Origin: an uncultured Oscillospiraceae bacterium
GTDB taxonomy: Bacteria > Bacillota > Clostridia > Oscillospirales > Oscillospiraceae
Direction of reading: 5' to 3'
Assembly: GCA_910587255.1 (NCBI GenBank)
Contig: CAJUKT010000042.1
Coordinates: 1-64,000 of the forward strand
DNA length: 64,000 nt
The notes beneath the pieces were generated by a model, which saw only the letters and a program-made list of their open reading frames with translations, was not told the DNA's origin and did not search any database. Both the position numbers and the translations under genes were made by a program. Position 1 is the first letter of the stretch. Each line of letters begins with the position of its first letter. Of this stretch, positions 52,335-60,984 are shown piece by piece.

Positions 52335-52815
52335 ATTCACCCTCCTGATCTTGCAGCATTTCCTTCAGCTGCGCCCGGGCCCTGGACAGCCGGGATTTCA
52401 CTGTCCCCTGGGGAACCCGCAGCAGCCGCGCGATTTCGTCCACCCTCAGCCCCTCGTAGTAGAACAAAGCCACCGCCACCCGCCGTTCAGGCGGCAGGGC
52501 GCACACCGCCTCCCACAGGCCGTCGCAGCGGACGGCTTCCGGGGCGGCGGGCTCCTGGGCCAGGTCGTCCAGATAGACCACCCGGCCCTGCCTTCTCCTC
52601 TGGGCATACGCGCAGTTTACCGCGATTTTTACCAGCCAGGGGCGGACAGCTTCCCTGTTTTTCAGCCTGTCCAGCGATTGCCACGCCTGTAAAACCGCCT
52701 GGGATACCGCGTCCTCTGCGTCGGCGTCGCTGTCCAGCACCGCCCGGGCGGCCCGGAACATCCGCCTGCCATGCTCGGTCACGGCGGCGGCGAACTCCTC
52801 CCGCGTCCACTCCAT
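52321..52815 (-). CDS. ECF-type RNA polymerase sigma factor
   Basis: A 164-aa sigma-70 family protein: region 2 (residues 10-70: VLDSDADAEDAVSQAVLQAWQSLDRLKNREAVRPWLVKIAVNC) and region 4 (about 105-155: LPPERRVAVALFYYEGLRVDEIARLLRVPQGTVKSRLSRARAQLKE). The start at 52815 is behind AAGGAG. It is coupled with its membrane partner gene. A canonical ECF promoter lies upstream at 52859-52886. Confidence 0.93.
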   Translation of the reverse strand: MEWTREEFAAAVTEHGRRMFRAARAVLDSDADAEDAVSQAVLQAWQSLDRLKNREAVRPWLVKIAVNCAYAQRRRQGRVVYLDDLAQEPAAPEAVRCDGLWEAVCALPPERRVAVALFYYEGLRVDEIARLLRVPQGTVKSRLSRARAQLKEMLQDQEGEYGTV

Positions 52816-52858
52816 TCTCGCACCATCTCCTTGCACCTTGCTTGTCCGAACATACCCA

Positions 52859-52886
52859 TAGACGCTGGGGATTACGAAAAGGTTCC
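52859..52886 (-). promoter_or_regulatory. ECF sigma-dependent (autoregulatory) promoter
   Basis: On the minus strand GGAACC (52886-52881), 16 bases, CGTCTA (52864-52859), the classic ECF -35/-10 pair, placed about 45 bp before the sigma gene. Confidence 0.75.
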
Positions 52887-52928
52887 CGATCCGGCAAAAA
52901 TCTTTTTTGCAATTTCTCGTCTTTTGAC

Positions 52929-52957
52929 TTGCAAAATTTGCTTTAGTGGTGTAAAAT
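52929..52957 (+). promoter_or_regulatory. Promoter of gdhA
   Basis: TTGCAA at 52929-52934, 17 bases, TAAAAT at 52952-52957. Confidence 0.65.
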
Positions 52958-53008
52958 ACTGCACTGTAATCAAGCCCCAGCTTCAGGGAAGAAAGGATGC
53001 TGACAACA

Positions 53009-54352
53009 ATGTCAATGAAAAACGCTTATCTGCTGTCTGTGATGGACAATTTGAAAGCCAAAAACGCCCATGAGCCCGAGTTCCTCCAGGCTGTAGAGGA
53101 GGTGCTGGAGTCCCTGGAGCCGGTGGTGGAGGCCGATCCCCGCTACGAGCGGCTCAACGTCATCGGCCGTATGGTGGAGCCGGAGCGGGTGGTCATGTTC
53201 CGCATCCCCTGGGTGGATGACTCCGGCAAGGTGCAGGTCAACCGGGGCTACCGGGTGCAGTTTAACTCCGCCATCGGCCCCTATAAGGGCGGGCTGCGCC
53301 TCCACCCCTCCGTCAACCTGTCCGTCATCAAGTTTTTGGGCTTTGAGCAGGTCTTTAAAAACTCCCTCACCACCCTGCCGATGGGCGGCGGCAAGGGCGG
53401 CTCCGACTTCGACCCCAAGGGCAAGAGTGACGGCGAGGTTATGCGGTTCTGCCAATCCTTCATGACTGAGCTCCAGCGCCACATCGGCCCGGACACCGAT
53501 GTGCCCGCCGGCGATATCGGCGTGGGCGCCCGGGAGATCGGCTTCCTGTTTGGCCAGTATAAAAAGATACGAAACGAGTTTACCGGCGTGCTCACCGGCA
53601 AGGGGCTGAGCTATGGCGGCTCCCTGGCCCGCACCGAGGCCACCGGCTTCGGCCTGTGCTATTTTGCCGACGCCCAGCTCAGGGACAACGGCCAGTCCTT
53701 CGCCGGCAGGCGGGTGGTCATCTCCGGCTCCGGCAACGTGGCCATCTACGCCAACCAGAAGTGCACCCAGCTGGGGGGCAGGGTGGTGGCCATGTCCGAT
53801 TCCAATGGCTACATTGTGGACGAGAACGGGATTGACTATAAGGTAATCCAAGAGATCAAGGAGGTCAAGCGGGAGCGCATCAGGACCTACCTGGATTATG
53901 TCCCCTCTGCCAAGTACGTGGAGGGCTGCTCCGGCATCTGGACGGTGCCCTGTGACATTGCCATGCCCTGCGCCACCCAGAATGAGATCGGCGAGGTCAG
54001 CGCCAAGACGCTGATTGCCAATGGCTGTATCGGTGTGTTTGAGGGCGCCAACATGCCCTCCACCCCCGCCGCTATTGCCGCATACCAGGCCGCGGGCATC
54101 CTGTTCTCCCCCGCCAAGGCGTCCAATGCCGGCGGCGTGGCCACCTCCGGCCTGGAGATGAGCCAAAACAGCGAACGGCTGAGCTGGACCTTCGAGGAGG
54201 TTGACGCCAAGCTCAAGGGCATCATGGAGGGCATCTACGCTGCCTGTGCCGCCGCCGCGGAGAAATATGGCATGAAGGGGAACATTCAGGCGGGCGCCAA
54301 CATCGCCGGATTCCTGAAGGTGGCCGACGCCATGCTGTGGCAGGGGATCTGA
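53009..54352 (+). CDS. gdhA: NADP-specific glutamate dehydrogenase
   Basis: A 447-aa hexameric-type enzyme that makes glutamate from 2-oxoglutarate and ammonia. Motifs are YKGGLRLHPSV (with the catalytic Lys in PMGGGKGGSDFDPKG), VPAGDIGVGAREIGFL, and the NADP fold VVISGSGNVAIYA. The ATG at 53009 is preferred to 52997, which abuts the AAAGG ribosome binding site. The gene has its own terminator and is monocistronic. Confidence 0.95.
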   Translation: MSMKNAYLLSVMDNLKAKNAHEPEFLQAVEEVLESLEPVVEADPRYERLNVIGRMVEPERVVMFRIPWVDDSGKVQVNRGYRVQFNSAIGPYKGGLRLHPSVNLSVIKFLGFEQVFKNSLTTLPMGGGKGGSDFDPKGKSDGEVMRFCQSFMTELQRHIGPDTDVPAGDIGVGAREIGFLFGQYKKIRNEFTGVLTGKGLSYGGSLARTEATGFGLCYFADAQLRDNGQSFAGRRVVISGSGNVAIYANQKCTQLGGRVVAMSDSNGYIVDENGIDYKVIQEIKEVKRERIRTYLDYVPSAKYVEGCSGIWTVPCDIAMPCATQNEIGEVSAKTLIANGCIGVFEGANMPSTPAAIAAYQAAGILFSPAKASNAGGVATSGLEMSQNSERLSWTFEEVDAKLKGIMEGIYAACAAAAEKYGMKGNIQAGANIAGFLKVADAMLWQGI

Positions 54353-54426
54353 GAAGCGCGAGGATATGAGGGCGCTTCCGCCTGTGACAGTATGGAAAGT
54401 ATTCTTGACGGATAAGCGCCAATACA

Positions 54427-54459
54427 AAAAGCCCGCCGGGGCGAATCCCGGCGGGCTTT
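54427..54459 (+). terminator. Intrinsic terminator of gdhA
   Basis: AAAGCCCGCCGGG pairs with CCCGGCGGGCTTT, 6-nt loop. Confidence 0.85.
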
Positions 54460-54639
54460 CATTCTGTCCGAATCGAACAGGTTTATTTTCAGGGGCCCGG
54501 CGCAATGGTTCCGGGTTCGGCGTTCAGCCTTGCGGCGATTTCGTTCGCTTCCTGCGGCGGAATGCTCATACGGATATGTAGGCTTCATAGCGGAGCGGGC
54601 AGGGTATGGATGATCTGCATACGAGAGACTAGGTTCAGT

Positions 54640-54830
54640 TATGCTGGATGAGATGAAAAATTAACTAAATCTGAAAAATATGTATACACATAGAAAATAA
54701 TATGAGAAGAAAAATTTGAATAAATAAAATATTTGAGATATTTAGACATAAATAGATTAAAATAATCAAGTATGCAGACAAAGAAAAATTAGATAAACAT
54801 AAAATAATTGACATATTTAGATGGCGATGC
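54640..54830. other. AT-rich island upstream of the molybdenum operon
   Basis: About 190 bp of very low GC in a GC-rich chromosome. Contains ATATTTAGA at 54738-54746 and again at 54813-54821, the second inside the promoter spacer. No ORF. The stretch 54460-54640 shows nothing recognisable. Confidence 0.6.
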
Positions 54831-54836
54831 TATAAT
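54808..54836 (+). promoter_or_regulatory. Strong promoter of the molybdenum operon
   Basis: Consensus TTGACA at 54808-54813, 17 bases ending TGC, and TATAAT at 54831-54836 (extended -10). The start point would be near 54843, giving a leader of about 260 nt. Confidence 0.85.
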
Positions 54837-55104
54837 TGCAATCAAAAGCGGAGGGCGGACAAACAAGAAATTGATGAGTACAAATAATTGAGGAGCGTTT
54901 TGCGGCGGGAAGAGAACTGGGATTCATAATAAAGAGAACGGCTTGCCGGACCGAGGCTGAGCATGGAAAGCGATCAAGCTGCTTTTTGACGCGAATGCGT
55001 TATGTGGGCTTTGGTATAACGGCGCGCTTGTCCGATCGGATCAAAGCGCAATGGACTGAGTGCGGGGCGCAGGCTGGAAACGTATTTGCAAGGGGACTGG
55101 GGAT

Positions 55105-56058
55105 ATGGAAGGGTTGGCGGCGGTAATCTTGGCGGCAGGGGCGTCTAGCCGGATGGGGCGGTTTAAACCGCTGCTTATGATTGACGGACAGACAATGATC
55201 GGACGGGTAACGGACTCGATGCAGAACGCAGGGGCGGACCCGGTGGTGGTGGTCACAGGGTATCAGGCGGAACGGTTGAAAGCCCATCTGTGCGAACGGG
55301 GACTGACTTTTATACATAATGACCGCTACTATGAGACGCAAATGATGGACTCCCTGCTGATGGGGTTGGCGGTTCTGCCGCCAAATACTAAGCGGGTGCT
55401 GATTGCTCCGGCAGATGTCCCTCTCGTGAGGGAAGAGACGATTTCTGCTCTGCTGGCGGCTGTCGGGGAGTTCGTGCGGCCGGTGTGTGGGAAAAAGGGG
55501 GGACATCCTGTTGTGATGGACTACGCGCTTTATCCGTATATCGAGGCATATGCCGGGAAGGACGGATTGCGCGGGGCGATTGCGGCCAGCGGAGCACGGG
55601 TGGCGGATGTGCCGGTGGATGACTGGGGCGTTACGTTGGACGGAGACACGCGGGCGGGCTATGAGCGGTTGCTGAAATATCAACGGGAGAGAACTAACCG
55701 GCTCCAGCCGCTGCAATTGGAGCTGCAAATGGGCCTGCGGGCCGAGACGGTTTTCTGGACGGCTGCCACCGCGCAGTTTTTGGAGCTGATTGCCACAACG
55801 GGGGCGATGCTCTCCGCCTGCCAATGTATGCATATCTCCTATTCCAAGGGCTGGACCATGATTAACGAGGCGGAACGCCAGCTGGGTTACCCCCTTTTGC
55901 AGCGCTGCCAAGGTGGCAGCGGGGGCGGGGGGTCGGAACTGACCGTGGCGGGATATGAATTGCTGGCCAGATGGCAGGCGGTGCAGGCGGATCTTCAAGC
56001 CGCAGGCGAAGCAGCATTTCGCAAGTATTTTGATGAAAATAGGGAGAATAAGAGATGA
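55105..56058 (+). CDS. MocA/MobA-like nucleotidyltransferase fused to a ModE-like DNA-binding domain
   Basis: A 317-aa fusion. Residues 1-190 are an NTP-transferase of the MocA/MobA type (AAVILAAGASSRMGRFKPLL; LIAPADVPLV), which attaches CMP or GMP to molybdopterin. Residues about 205-305 resemble the ModE/LysR winged helix (LELIATTGAMLSACQCMHISYSKGWTMINEAE, then GGSGGGGSELTVAGYELL). The protein could modify the cofactor and sense or regulate molybdenum genes. The ATG at 55105 is behind AGGGGA. It opens the operon and overlaps the next gene (ATGA). Confidence 0.87.
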   Translation: MEGLAAVILAAGASSRMGRFKPLLMIDGQTMIGRVTDSMQNAGADPVVVVTGYQAERLKAHLCERGLTFIHNDRYYETQMMDSLLMGLAVLPPNTKRVLIAPADVPLVREETISALLAAVGEFVRPVCGKKGGHPVVMDYALYPYIEAYAGKDGLRGAIAASGARVADVPVDDWGVTLDGDTRAGYERLLKYQRERTNRLQPLQLELQMGLRAETVFWTAATAQFLELIATTGAMLSACQCMHISYSKGWTMINEAERQLGYPLLQRCQGGSGGGGSELTVAGYELLARWQAVQADLQAAGEAAFRKYFDENRENKR

Positions 56059-57080
56059 AGCTAATCCGAACTGGGGATGCCGTCGGACAGATCCTCTGCC
56101 ATGACATCACCCAGATTATTCCGGGCGTAACCAAAGACGCGGTGTTTCGGAAAGGGCACATTGTCCGAGAAGAGGATATCCCTGTGCTGCTCAGCGTGGG
56201 CAAGGATCATCTGTACGTCTGGGAAAATGATGAGACAATGCTCCACGAAAATGATGCCGCAAATATCCTGAGGGAGATCTGCCAAGGGGACAATATGTAC
56301 GCAACCGAGCCGAAGGAGGGTAAGATCGAGCTGGTTGCCGGATGCGACGGGCTGTTTGTTGTGGACTTGGAGCACCTGAGAGCGGTAAATGCGCTGGGGG
56401 AGATGGTGATTGCCACCCGTCCATCCGGCTTTGTGGTGAAAAAGGGGGACAGGCTTTGCGGGATGCGCGTGATTCCGCTGGTGATAGAGAAGGAGAAAAT
56501 GGAACGGGCCCGTGCGGCGGCGGGCCGCCGGCCGCTGCTGTGCCTCGCCCCCATGCGGGCCCTAAGGTATGGCGTGGTGACAACGGGAAACGAGGTGCTG
56601 TATGGACGCATTGCAGACCAATTCACCCCCGTTTTGCGGGAGAAATTGGGTGAATTTGGCTGTGAGCTGGCCGCTCACGAAGTTGTGGGGGACGACGGTG
56701 AAGCGATTACGGCCGCCATTCGGCGAATGCTGTCCAGCGGCTGTGAGATGGTACTGTGCACGGGAGGCATGAGCGTTGACCCGGATGACCGAACCCCGCT
56801 GGCGATTAAGAATACCGGCGCGTCCATTCTGGGCTATGGCGCGCCTGTGCTGCCGGGCGCCATGTTTTTGGTTGCGTATACGGAGGATGGACGGCCTGTC
56901 TGCGGCCTGCCGGGCTGTGTTATGTACGCCCGACGCACAATTTTTGATTTGGCGCTGCCCCGGCTGCTGGCCGGCGTACCCGTGACGGCAGAGTGGCTGG
57001 CGGGGCTTGGAAACGGTGGGCTGTGTCTGGACTGTCCCGAGTGCCATTTCCCAAACTGCGGTTTTGGAAAAGGGGGGTAA
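56055..57080 (+). CDS. Molybdopterin-binding protein (MoeA/MogA domain) with Cys-rich C terminus
   Basis: A 341-aa protein with an N-terminal SAF-like or MoeA N-like region, and a MogA/MoeA-type domain from about residue 170 (VVTTGNEVLYGRI, then LCTGGMSVDPDDRTPLAIKN, LPGCVMYARRTIFD). The last 20 residues carry the Cys cluster CLDCPECHFPNC. It resembles molybdopterin-binding proteins in clusters for selenium-dependent molybdenum hydroxylases, where it probably helps insert molybdenum. Start overlaps the preceding stop. Confidence 0.85.
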   Translation: MKLIRTGDAVGQILCHDITQIIPGVTKDAVFRKGHIVREEDIPVLLSVGKDHLYVWENDETMLHENDAANILREICQGDNMYATEPKEGKIELVAGCDGLFVVDLEHLRAVNALGEMVIATRPSGFVVKKGDRLCGMRVIPLVIEKEKMERARAAAGRRPLLCLAPMRALRYGVVTTGNEVLYGRIADQFTPVLREKLGEFGCELAAHEVVGDDGEAITAAIRRMLSSGCEMVLCTGGMSVDPDDRTPLAIKNTGASILGYGAPVLPGAMFLVAYTEDGRPVCGLPGCVMYARRTIFDLALPRLLAGVPVTAEWLAGLGNGGLCLDCPECHFPNCGFGKGG

Positions 57081-57083
57081 GGA

Positions 57084-57578
57084 ATGGACGGCGGGTTTAC
57101 GCATGTAGACGAGAATGGAAATGCCCGGATGGTGGATGTCGGGGGAAAAAGTCCCTCCCCGCGTGGTGCGGTGGCGTCGGGCCTGATTTCCATGAGCGCG
57201 GCGTGCTTTGCCATGGTGGCGGAGGGGCGGTCGAAAAAGGGCGATGTGCTGGGCGTGGCCCAGGTGGCGGGCATTATGGCAAGCAAACGCGCCAGTGAAC
57301 TGATTCCGCTGTGCCACCCGCTGTACTTGACGAAAAGCGCGGTGGAGTTCACACTGAGGCCGGAGGAGTGCTGCGTTGAGGTCCGCTGCACGGTGGAGTG
57401 CGAGGGGAGGACCGGCGTGGAGATGGAGGCGCTCACCGGCGCGGCGGCGGCGCTGCTCACGATCTATGATATGTGTAAAGCGGTGGACAGGCGGATGGTG
57501 ATTTCGGGGATTCACCTGCTGGAAAAATGGGGCGGGAAGAGCGGTGAGTTCCGTTTTGAGGTCGAAACCGATGATTGA
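57084..57578 (+). CDS. moaC: Cyclic pyranopterin monophosphate synthase MoaC
   Basis: A 164-aa enzyme for the second step of molybdopterin synthesis. Motifs are GNARMVDVGGKSPSPRGAVASG, KRASELIPLCHPL (active site), and GVEMEALTGAAAALLTIYDMCKAVDRRM. It lies 3 bp after the preceding stop and overlaps moaA by 8 bp. Confidence 0.96.
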   Translation: MDGGFTHVDENGNARMVDVGGKSPSPRGAVASGLISMSAACFAMVAEGRSKKGDVLGVAQVAGIMASKRASELIPLCHPLYLTKSAVEFTLRPEECCVEVRCTVECEGRTGVEMEALTGAAAALLTIYDMCKAVDRRMVISGIHLLEKWGGKSGEFRFEVETDD

Positions 57579-58530
57579 CCGCTTTGGGCGTGAGATCAAC
57601 TATATGCGCCTTTCCATCACGGATCGCTGTAACCTGCGCTGCCGCTACTGTATGCCGGATGGCGCGGCACTGTGCCGCCGCGGGGAGCTGCTCACCTATG
57701 AAGAGCTTTTGCGGGTGGCGGAGGCGGCGGTGGGGCTGGGGATCACAAGGTTCAAGGTGACGGGCGGCGAACCGCTGGTGCGCCACGGCTGCGTGGAGTT
57801 CCTGCGGCAAATGAAAATGCTGCCCGGGGTGGAGCAGGTCACGCTGACCACCAATGGCCTGCGGCTGGAGCCGCTGCTGCCCCAGCTGGCGGCCATGGGA
57901 CTTGACGGCGTAAACGTCAGCGTGGATGCTGCCGATCCGGCCGTTTACGCGTCCATAACCGGCTCCGACAGCCTCGGCGCCGTGCTGCGCGCTGTTGAAG
58001 CCAGCGCGGACAGCGGGATCAGGACCAAGCTGAATTGTGTGCTGCTGGAGGGCTGCGAGGAGCAGATTTTGCCGCTGGCCCGCTTTGCTGCCGGGGTTGC
58101 CGCAGATGTGCGCTTTATTGAGGTGATGCCCATTGGCGCGGGGGTGGACAGCCGGGGCGTGAGCTCGGAGACGGCGCTGGAAATACTGCGAAGCGAGTGG
58201 CCTGACCTGCGTCTGACGGGGGAAAAACGCGGGAACGGTCCGGCACGGTATTATGCCAGTGCCTGTTTTTCAGGGCGCATCGGCATGATCGACGCGGTGA
58301 GCCATTCGTTTTGCCGGACATGTAATCGGGTGCGGCTGACCAGTACCGGGTGGCTGAAGCCCTGTCTGTGTTACGGGGAGGGGGTTGATCTGCGCGCCGT
58401 ACTGCGCCGCTCCCCGGAGATGCTGTCCGGCACAATGTGCCGGGCGGTCTGGGATAAACCGCGGGCCCATTGCTTTCAAGAAGCGGCGGGGGTTACGGAG
58501 AGAAATATGATGAGCGGGATTGGAGGATAG
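57571..58530 (+). CDS. moaA: GTP 3',8-cyclase MoaA (radical SAM)
   Basis: A 319-aa radical-SAM enzyme that starts molybdopterin synthesis. The SAM-binding cluster is CNLRCRYC (residues 21-28), TGGEPL follows, the C-terminal 4Fe-4S cluster is CRTCNRVRLTSTGWLKPCL, and the chain ends GIGG, the conserved Gly-Gly tail. The ATG at 57571 is inside moaC; the partner enzyme MoaC is its product user. Confidence 0.96.
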   Translation: MIDRFGREINYMRLSITDRCNLRCRYCMPDGAALCRRGELLTYEELLRVAEAAVGLGITRFKVTGGEPLVRHGCVEFLRQMKMLPGVEQVTLTTNGLRLEPLLPQLAAMGLDGVNVSVDAADPAVYASITGSDSLGAVLRAVEASADSGIRTKLNCVLLEGCEEQILPLARFAAGVAADVRFIEVMPIGAGVDSRGVSSETALEILRSEWPDLRLTGEKRGNGPARYYASACFSGRIGMIDAVSHSFCRTCNRVRLTSTGWLKPCLCYGEGVDLRAVLRRSPEMLSGTMCRAVWDKPRAHCFQEAAGVTERNMMSGIGG

Positions 58531-58531
58531 C

Positions 58532-59467
58532 ATGGGAAAAGTCGTCGCGGTATGCGTCAGCTCTGAGCGGGGGACGCAAAAACAGAATGTGGGAAGCGGC
58601 CGCTTTGTCGTGGGTTGGGGGATTGAAGGCGACGCCCACGCAGGGCGCTGGCACCGCCAGGTGAGTATGCTGGGATTGGATCAGATCGCGGCGTTCAACG
58701 CGCGCGGCGCGGGAGTGGAGCCGGGCGCGTTTGGCGAAAATCTGGTGGTGGAGGGTTTTGGATTCCGTGCGCTGCCCGTGGGGACGCTCCTGCGCTGCGG
58801 TGGGGTTTTGCTGGAAATCACGCAGATTGGGAAAGAGTGCCACAACCACTGCGAGATATATCGAAGAATGGGTGACTGCATCATGCCCCGGGAGGGGGTG
58901 TTTGCCCGTGTGCTGTGCGAGGGGGTTATCCGGGTTGGCGATGAAATGGCGGTGGAGGCCCGGCAAGGGGTGCGGCCCTGGCAGTCGGCGGTGATTACCC
59001 TGAGCGACAAGGGGGCGAGGGGGGAGCGGATGGATGAAAGCGGCCCGGCTATCGCCGGGCGGCTGAAGGCTGCAGGCTATGAGGTGGTAGAACAGCTTCT
59101 GATTGCAGATGACGCGGAAATGCTGAAAAAGCAGCTTTGCCGCTTGGCTGACCAAAGACAGCTGGATCTGGTCCTGACCACCGGGGGTACTGGGTTCTCG
59201 CCCCGGGACGTTACGCCGGAGGCCACCCTGGCGGTGGGGGAGCGCAGCGCCCCTGGAATTGCCGAAGCTATACGGGCGGCGTCGTTGGCTGTCACCTCGC
59301 GGGCGATGCTTTCCCGCGGAGCGGCGGTAATTCGGGGTAAAACGCTGATTATCAATTTGCCGGGCAGTCCGAAGGCGTGTATGGAGAGCATGGATGTGTT
59401 CCTGGATGTCGTTCCCCACGGATTGGAGCTTTTGCGGGGAGAGGTGTCCGACTGTGCCCGCGCCTGA
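58532..59467 (+). CDS. MOSC domain protein fused to MogA/MoaB
   Basis: A 311-aa fusion. Residues 1-150 form a MOSC domain (GIEGDAHAGRWHRQVSML; GAFGENLVVEG; GKECHNHCEIYRRMGDCIMP), which handles sulfur or binds molybdenum cofactor. Residues 150-311 are MogA/MoaB (VITLSDKGARGERMDESGP; TTGGTGFSPRDVTPEAT; LPGSPKAC), the molybdopterin adenylyltransferase. The ATG at 58532 is behind GGAGG and follows moaA by one base. Confidence 0.92.
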   Translation: MGKVVAVCVSSERGTQKQNVGSGRFVVGWGIEGDAHAGRWHRQVSMLGLDQIAAFNARGAGVEPGAFGENLVVEGFGFRALPVGTLLRCGGVLLEITQIGKECHNHCEIYRRMGDCIMPREGVFARVLCEGVIRVGDEMAVEARQGVRPWQSAVITLSDKGARGERMDESGPAIAGRLKAAGYEVVEQLLIADDAEMLKKQLCRLADQRQLDLVLTTGGTGFSPRDVTPEATLAVGERSAPGIAEAIRAASLAVTSRAMLSRGAAVIRGKTLIINLPGSPKACMESMDVFLDVVPHGLELLRGEVSDCARA

Positions 59468-59524
59468 CGGGAGGCTTGTGCAGACGGGTGGAATCGAGTT
59501 CCGAACTATGAGAGATAAATAAAG

Positions 59525-60310
59525 ATGAAAAAAATTATGAGTACCTGTTTGCTGGCGGCGGTGCTGCTGGGGCTTGCCGCCTGCGGTGGGGAGGGCGCCG
59601 GAGAGCTGGAGCTGACCGTATTTGCCGCCGCCTCCATGACGGAAGCCCTCGCCGAGATCAAGGCGGCCTATGAGGCGGGCTGTCCGGGCGTAACCCTGCG
59701 GTTCAATTTTGACTCCTCCGGCACCCTGCTTGCCCAAATCCGGGAGGGGGCGGCGTGCGATCTGTTTATCTCTGCCGCGCCCGGTCCGATGAATGCACTG
59801 GAGGAGGCGGGTGCTCTGGCCGAGGGCAGCCGCATTGACCTTTTGGAAAACCAAGTGGTGCTGTGCGTGCCCGATGGAAACCCGAAGGGGATTGACGGTT
59901 TTGAGACGTTGGCGCAGGCGCTGGGCGAGGGGGGTGTGCTGCTGGCGATGGGCAGCGGCGACGTACCTGTGGGGCAGTATACCCGGAGAATTCTGATATA
60001 CTGCGGTTTGGATGAGAAGGCCCTTGCTGCCGCAGGCTGTGTGACCTATGGGTCCAATGTGAAGGAGGTTGCGGCCCAGGTTCGAGAGGGCAGTGCGGAC
60101 TGCGGCGTTGTTTACCGTACCGATGCCCTTGCCGCGAAGCTCACGGTGGTGGACACTGCGGCGGTGGAGATGTGCGGCCGGGCGGTTTACCCCGCCGGTG
60201 TGCTGAAGGATGGCGAAAACAGGGAGGCGGCCCAGGCGTTTCTGGATTATCTTGCGGCAAAGGATGCCATGGACGTATTTGAGAGGGCCGGGTTTATCCC
60301 CGTCGGATAA
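59525..60310 (+). CDS. modA: Molybdate-binding lipoprotein ModA
   Basis: A 261-aa periplasmic-type binding protein. The signal peptide ends in the lipobox GLAAC (Cys20). The substrate motif VFAAASMTEALAEIKAAYE and DSSGTLLAQIREGAACDLFISA match ModA. The protein delivers molybdate or tungstate to ModB. It starts 57 bp after the MOSC-MogA gene and overlaps nothing. Confidence 0.94.
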   Translation: MKKIMSTCLLAAVLLGLAACGGEGAGELELTVFAAASMTEALAEIKAAYEAGCPGVTLRFNFDSSGTLLAQIREGAACDLFISAAPGPMNALEEAGALAEGSRIDLLENQVVLCVPDGNPKGIDGFETLAQALGEGGVLLAMGSGDVPVGQYTRRILIYCGLDEKALAAAGCVTYGSNVKEVAAQVREGSADCGVVYRTDALAAKLTVVDTAAVEMCGRAVYPAGVLKDGENREAAQAFLDYLAAKDAMDVFERAGFIPVG

Positions 60311-60320
60311 GGAGTGCGGT

Positions 60321-60980
60321 ATGGACTGGTATCCACTGATCAATTCCCTGCGCATCGCGGCGGTGAGCTGTGCCGTTGTGTTTTTCCTTGGCATCCTGTG
60401 CGCCTGGTATGCCGCTGGCCTTCCCCGTGCGGCAAAGGGTGTGCTGGATACGATACTCACCCTGCCGATGGTGCTTCCGCCTACGGTGTGCGGGTACTTT
60501 TTGCTGCTGCTGTTTGGGGTGAAACGGCCGCTGGGGGCCTTTTTGGCCCGGTTCGGTGTGCGGTTTGTCATGACATGGTATGGCGGAGTGCTGGCCGCTT
60601 CGGCGGTGGCGTTTCCGTTGATGTACCGTACTGCCCGCGGGGCGTTTGAGAGCTTCGACGAGACGCTGGCGTACTCCGCGCAAACGCTGGGACTGTCCAA
60701 CGCCTTCATTTTCTGGCGTATCCGTATGCCGGCCTGCCGGCAGGGGATTTTGGCCGGTGCGGTGCTGGCTTTTGCGCGCGCTTTAGGGGAGTATGGGGCG
60801 ACCAGTATGCTCGTTGGCTATACCCCGGGTAAGACCGCGACTATCTCCACTACGGTTTATCAGCTTTGGAGAACTGGCGACGAGGCGGGCGCGCTGCTCT
60901 GGGTGCTGGTAAATATGGCGGTCAGCGCGTTGACGCTGGTGGCGGTTAATATGCTGGAAGACCGCCAAAAAAGGCGGTGA
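60321..60980 (+). CDS. modB: Molybdate ABC transporter permease ModB
   Basis: A 219-aa permease with five membrane helices, LPMVLPPTVCGYFLLLLFG near residue 45 and the coupling motif YSAQTLGLSNAFIFWRIRMPACRQGILAGAVLAFARALGEYGATSM. The ATG at 60321 is behind AAGGAG, 10 bp after modA. Confidence 0.94.
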   Translation: MDWYPLINSLRIAAVSCAVVFFLGILCAWYAAGLPRAAKGVLDTILTLPMVLPPTVCGYFLLLLFGVKRPLGAFLARFGVRFVMTWYGGVLAASAVAFPLMYRTARGAFESFDETLAYSAQTLGLSNAFIFWRIRMPACRQGILAGAVLAFARALGEYGATSMLVGYTPGKTATISTTVYQLWRTGDEAGALLWVLVNMAVSALTLVAVNMLEDRQKRR

Positions 60981-60984
60981 AGCA

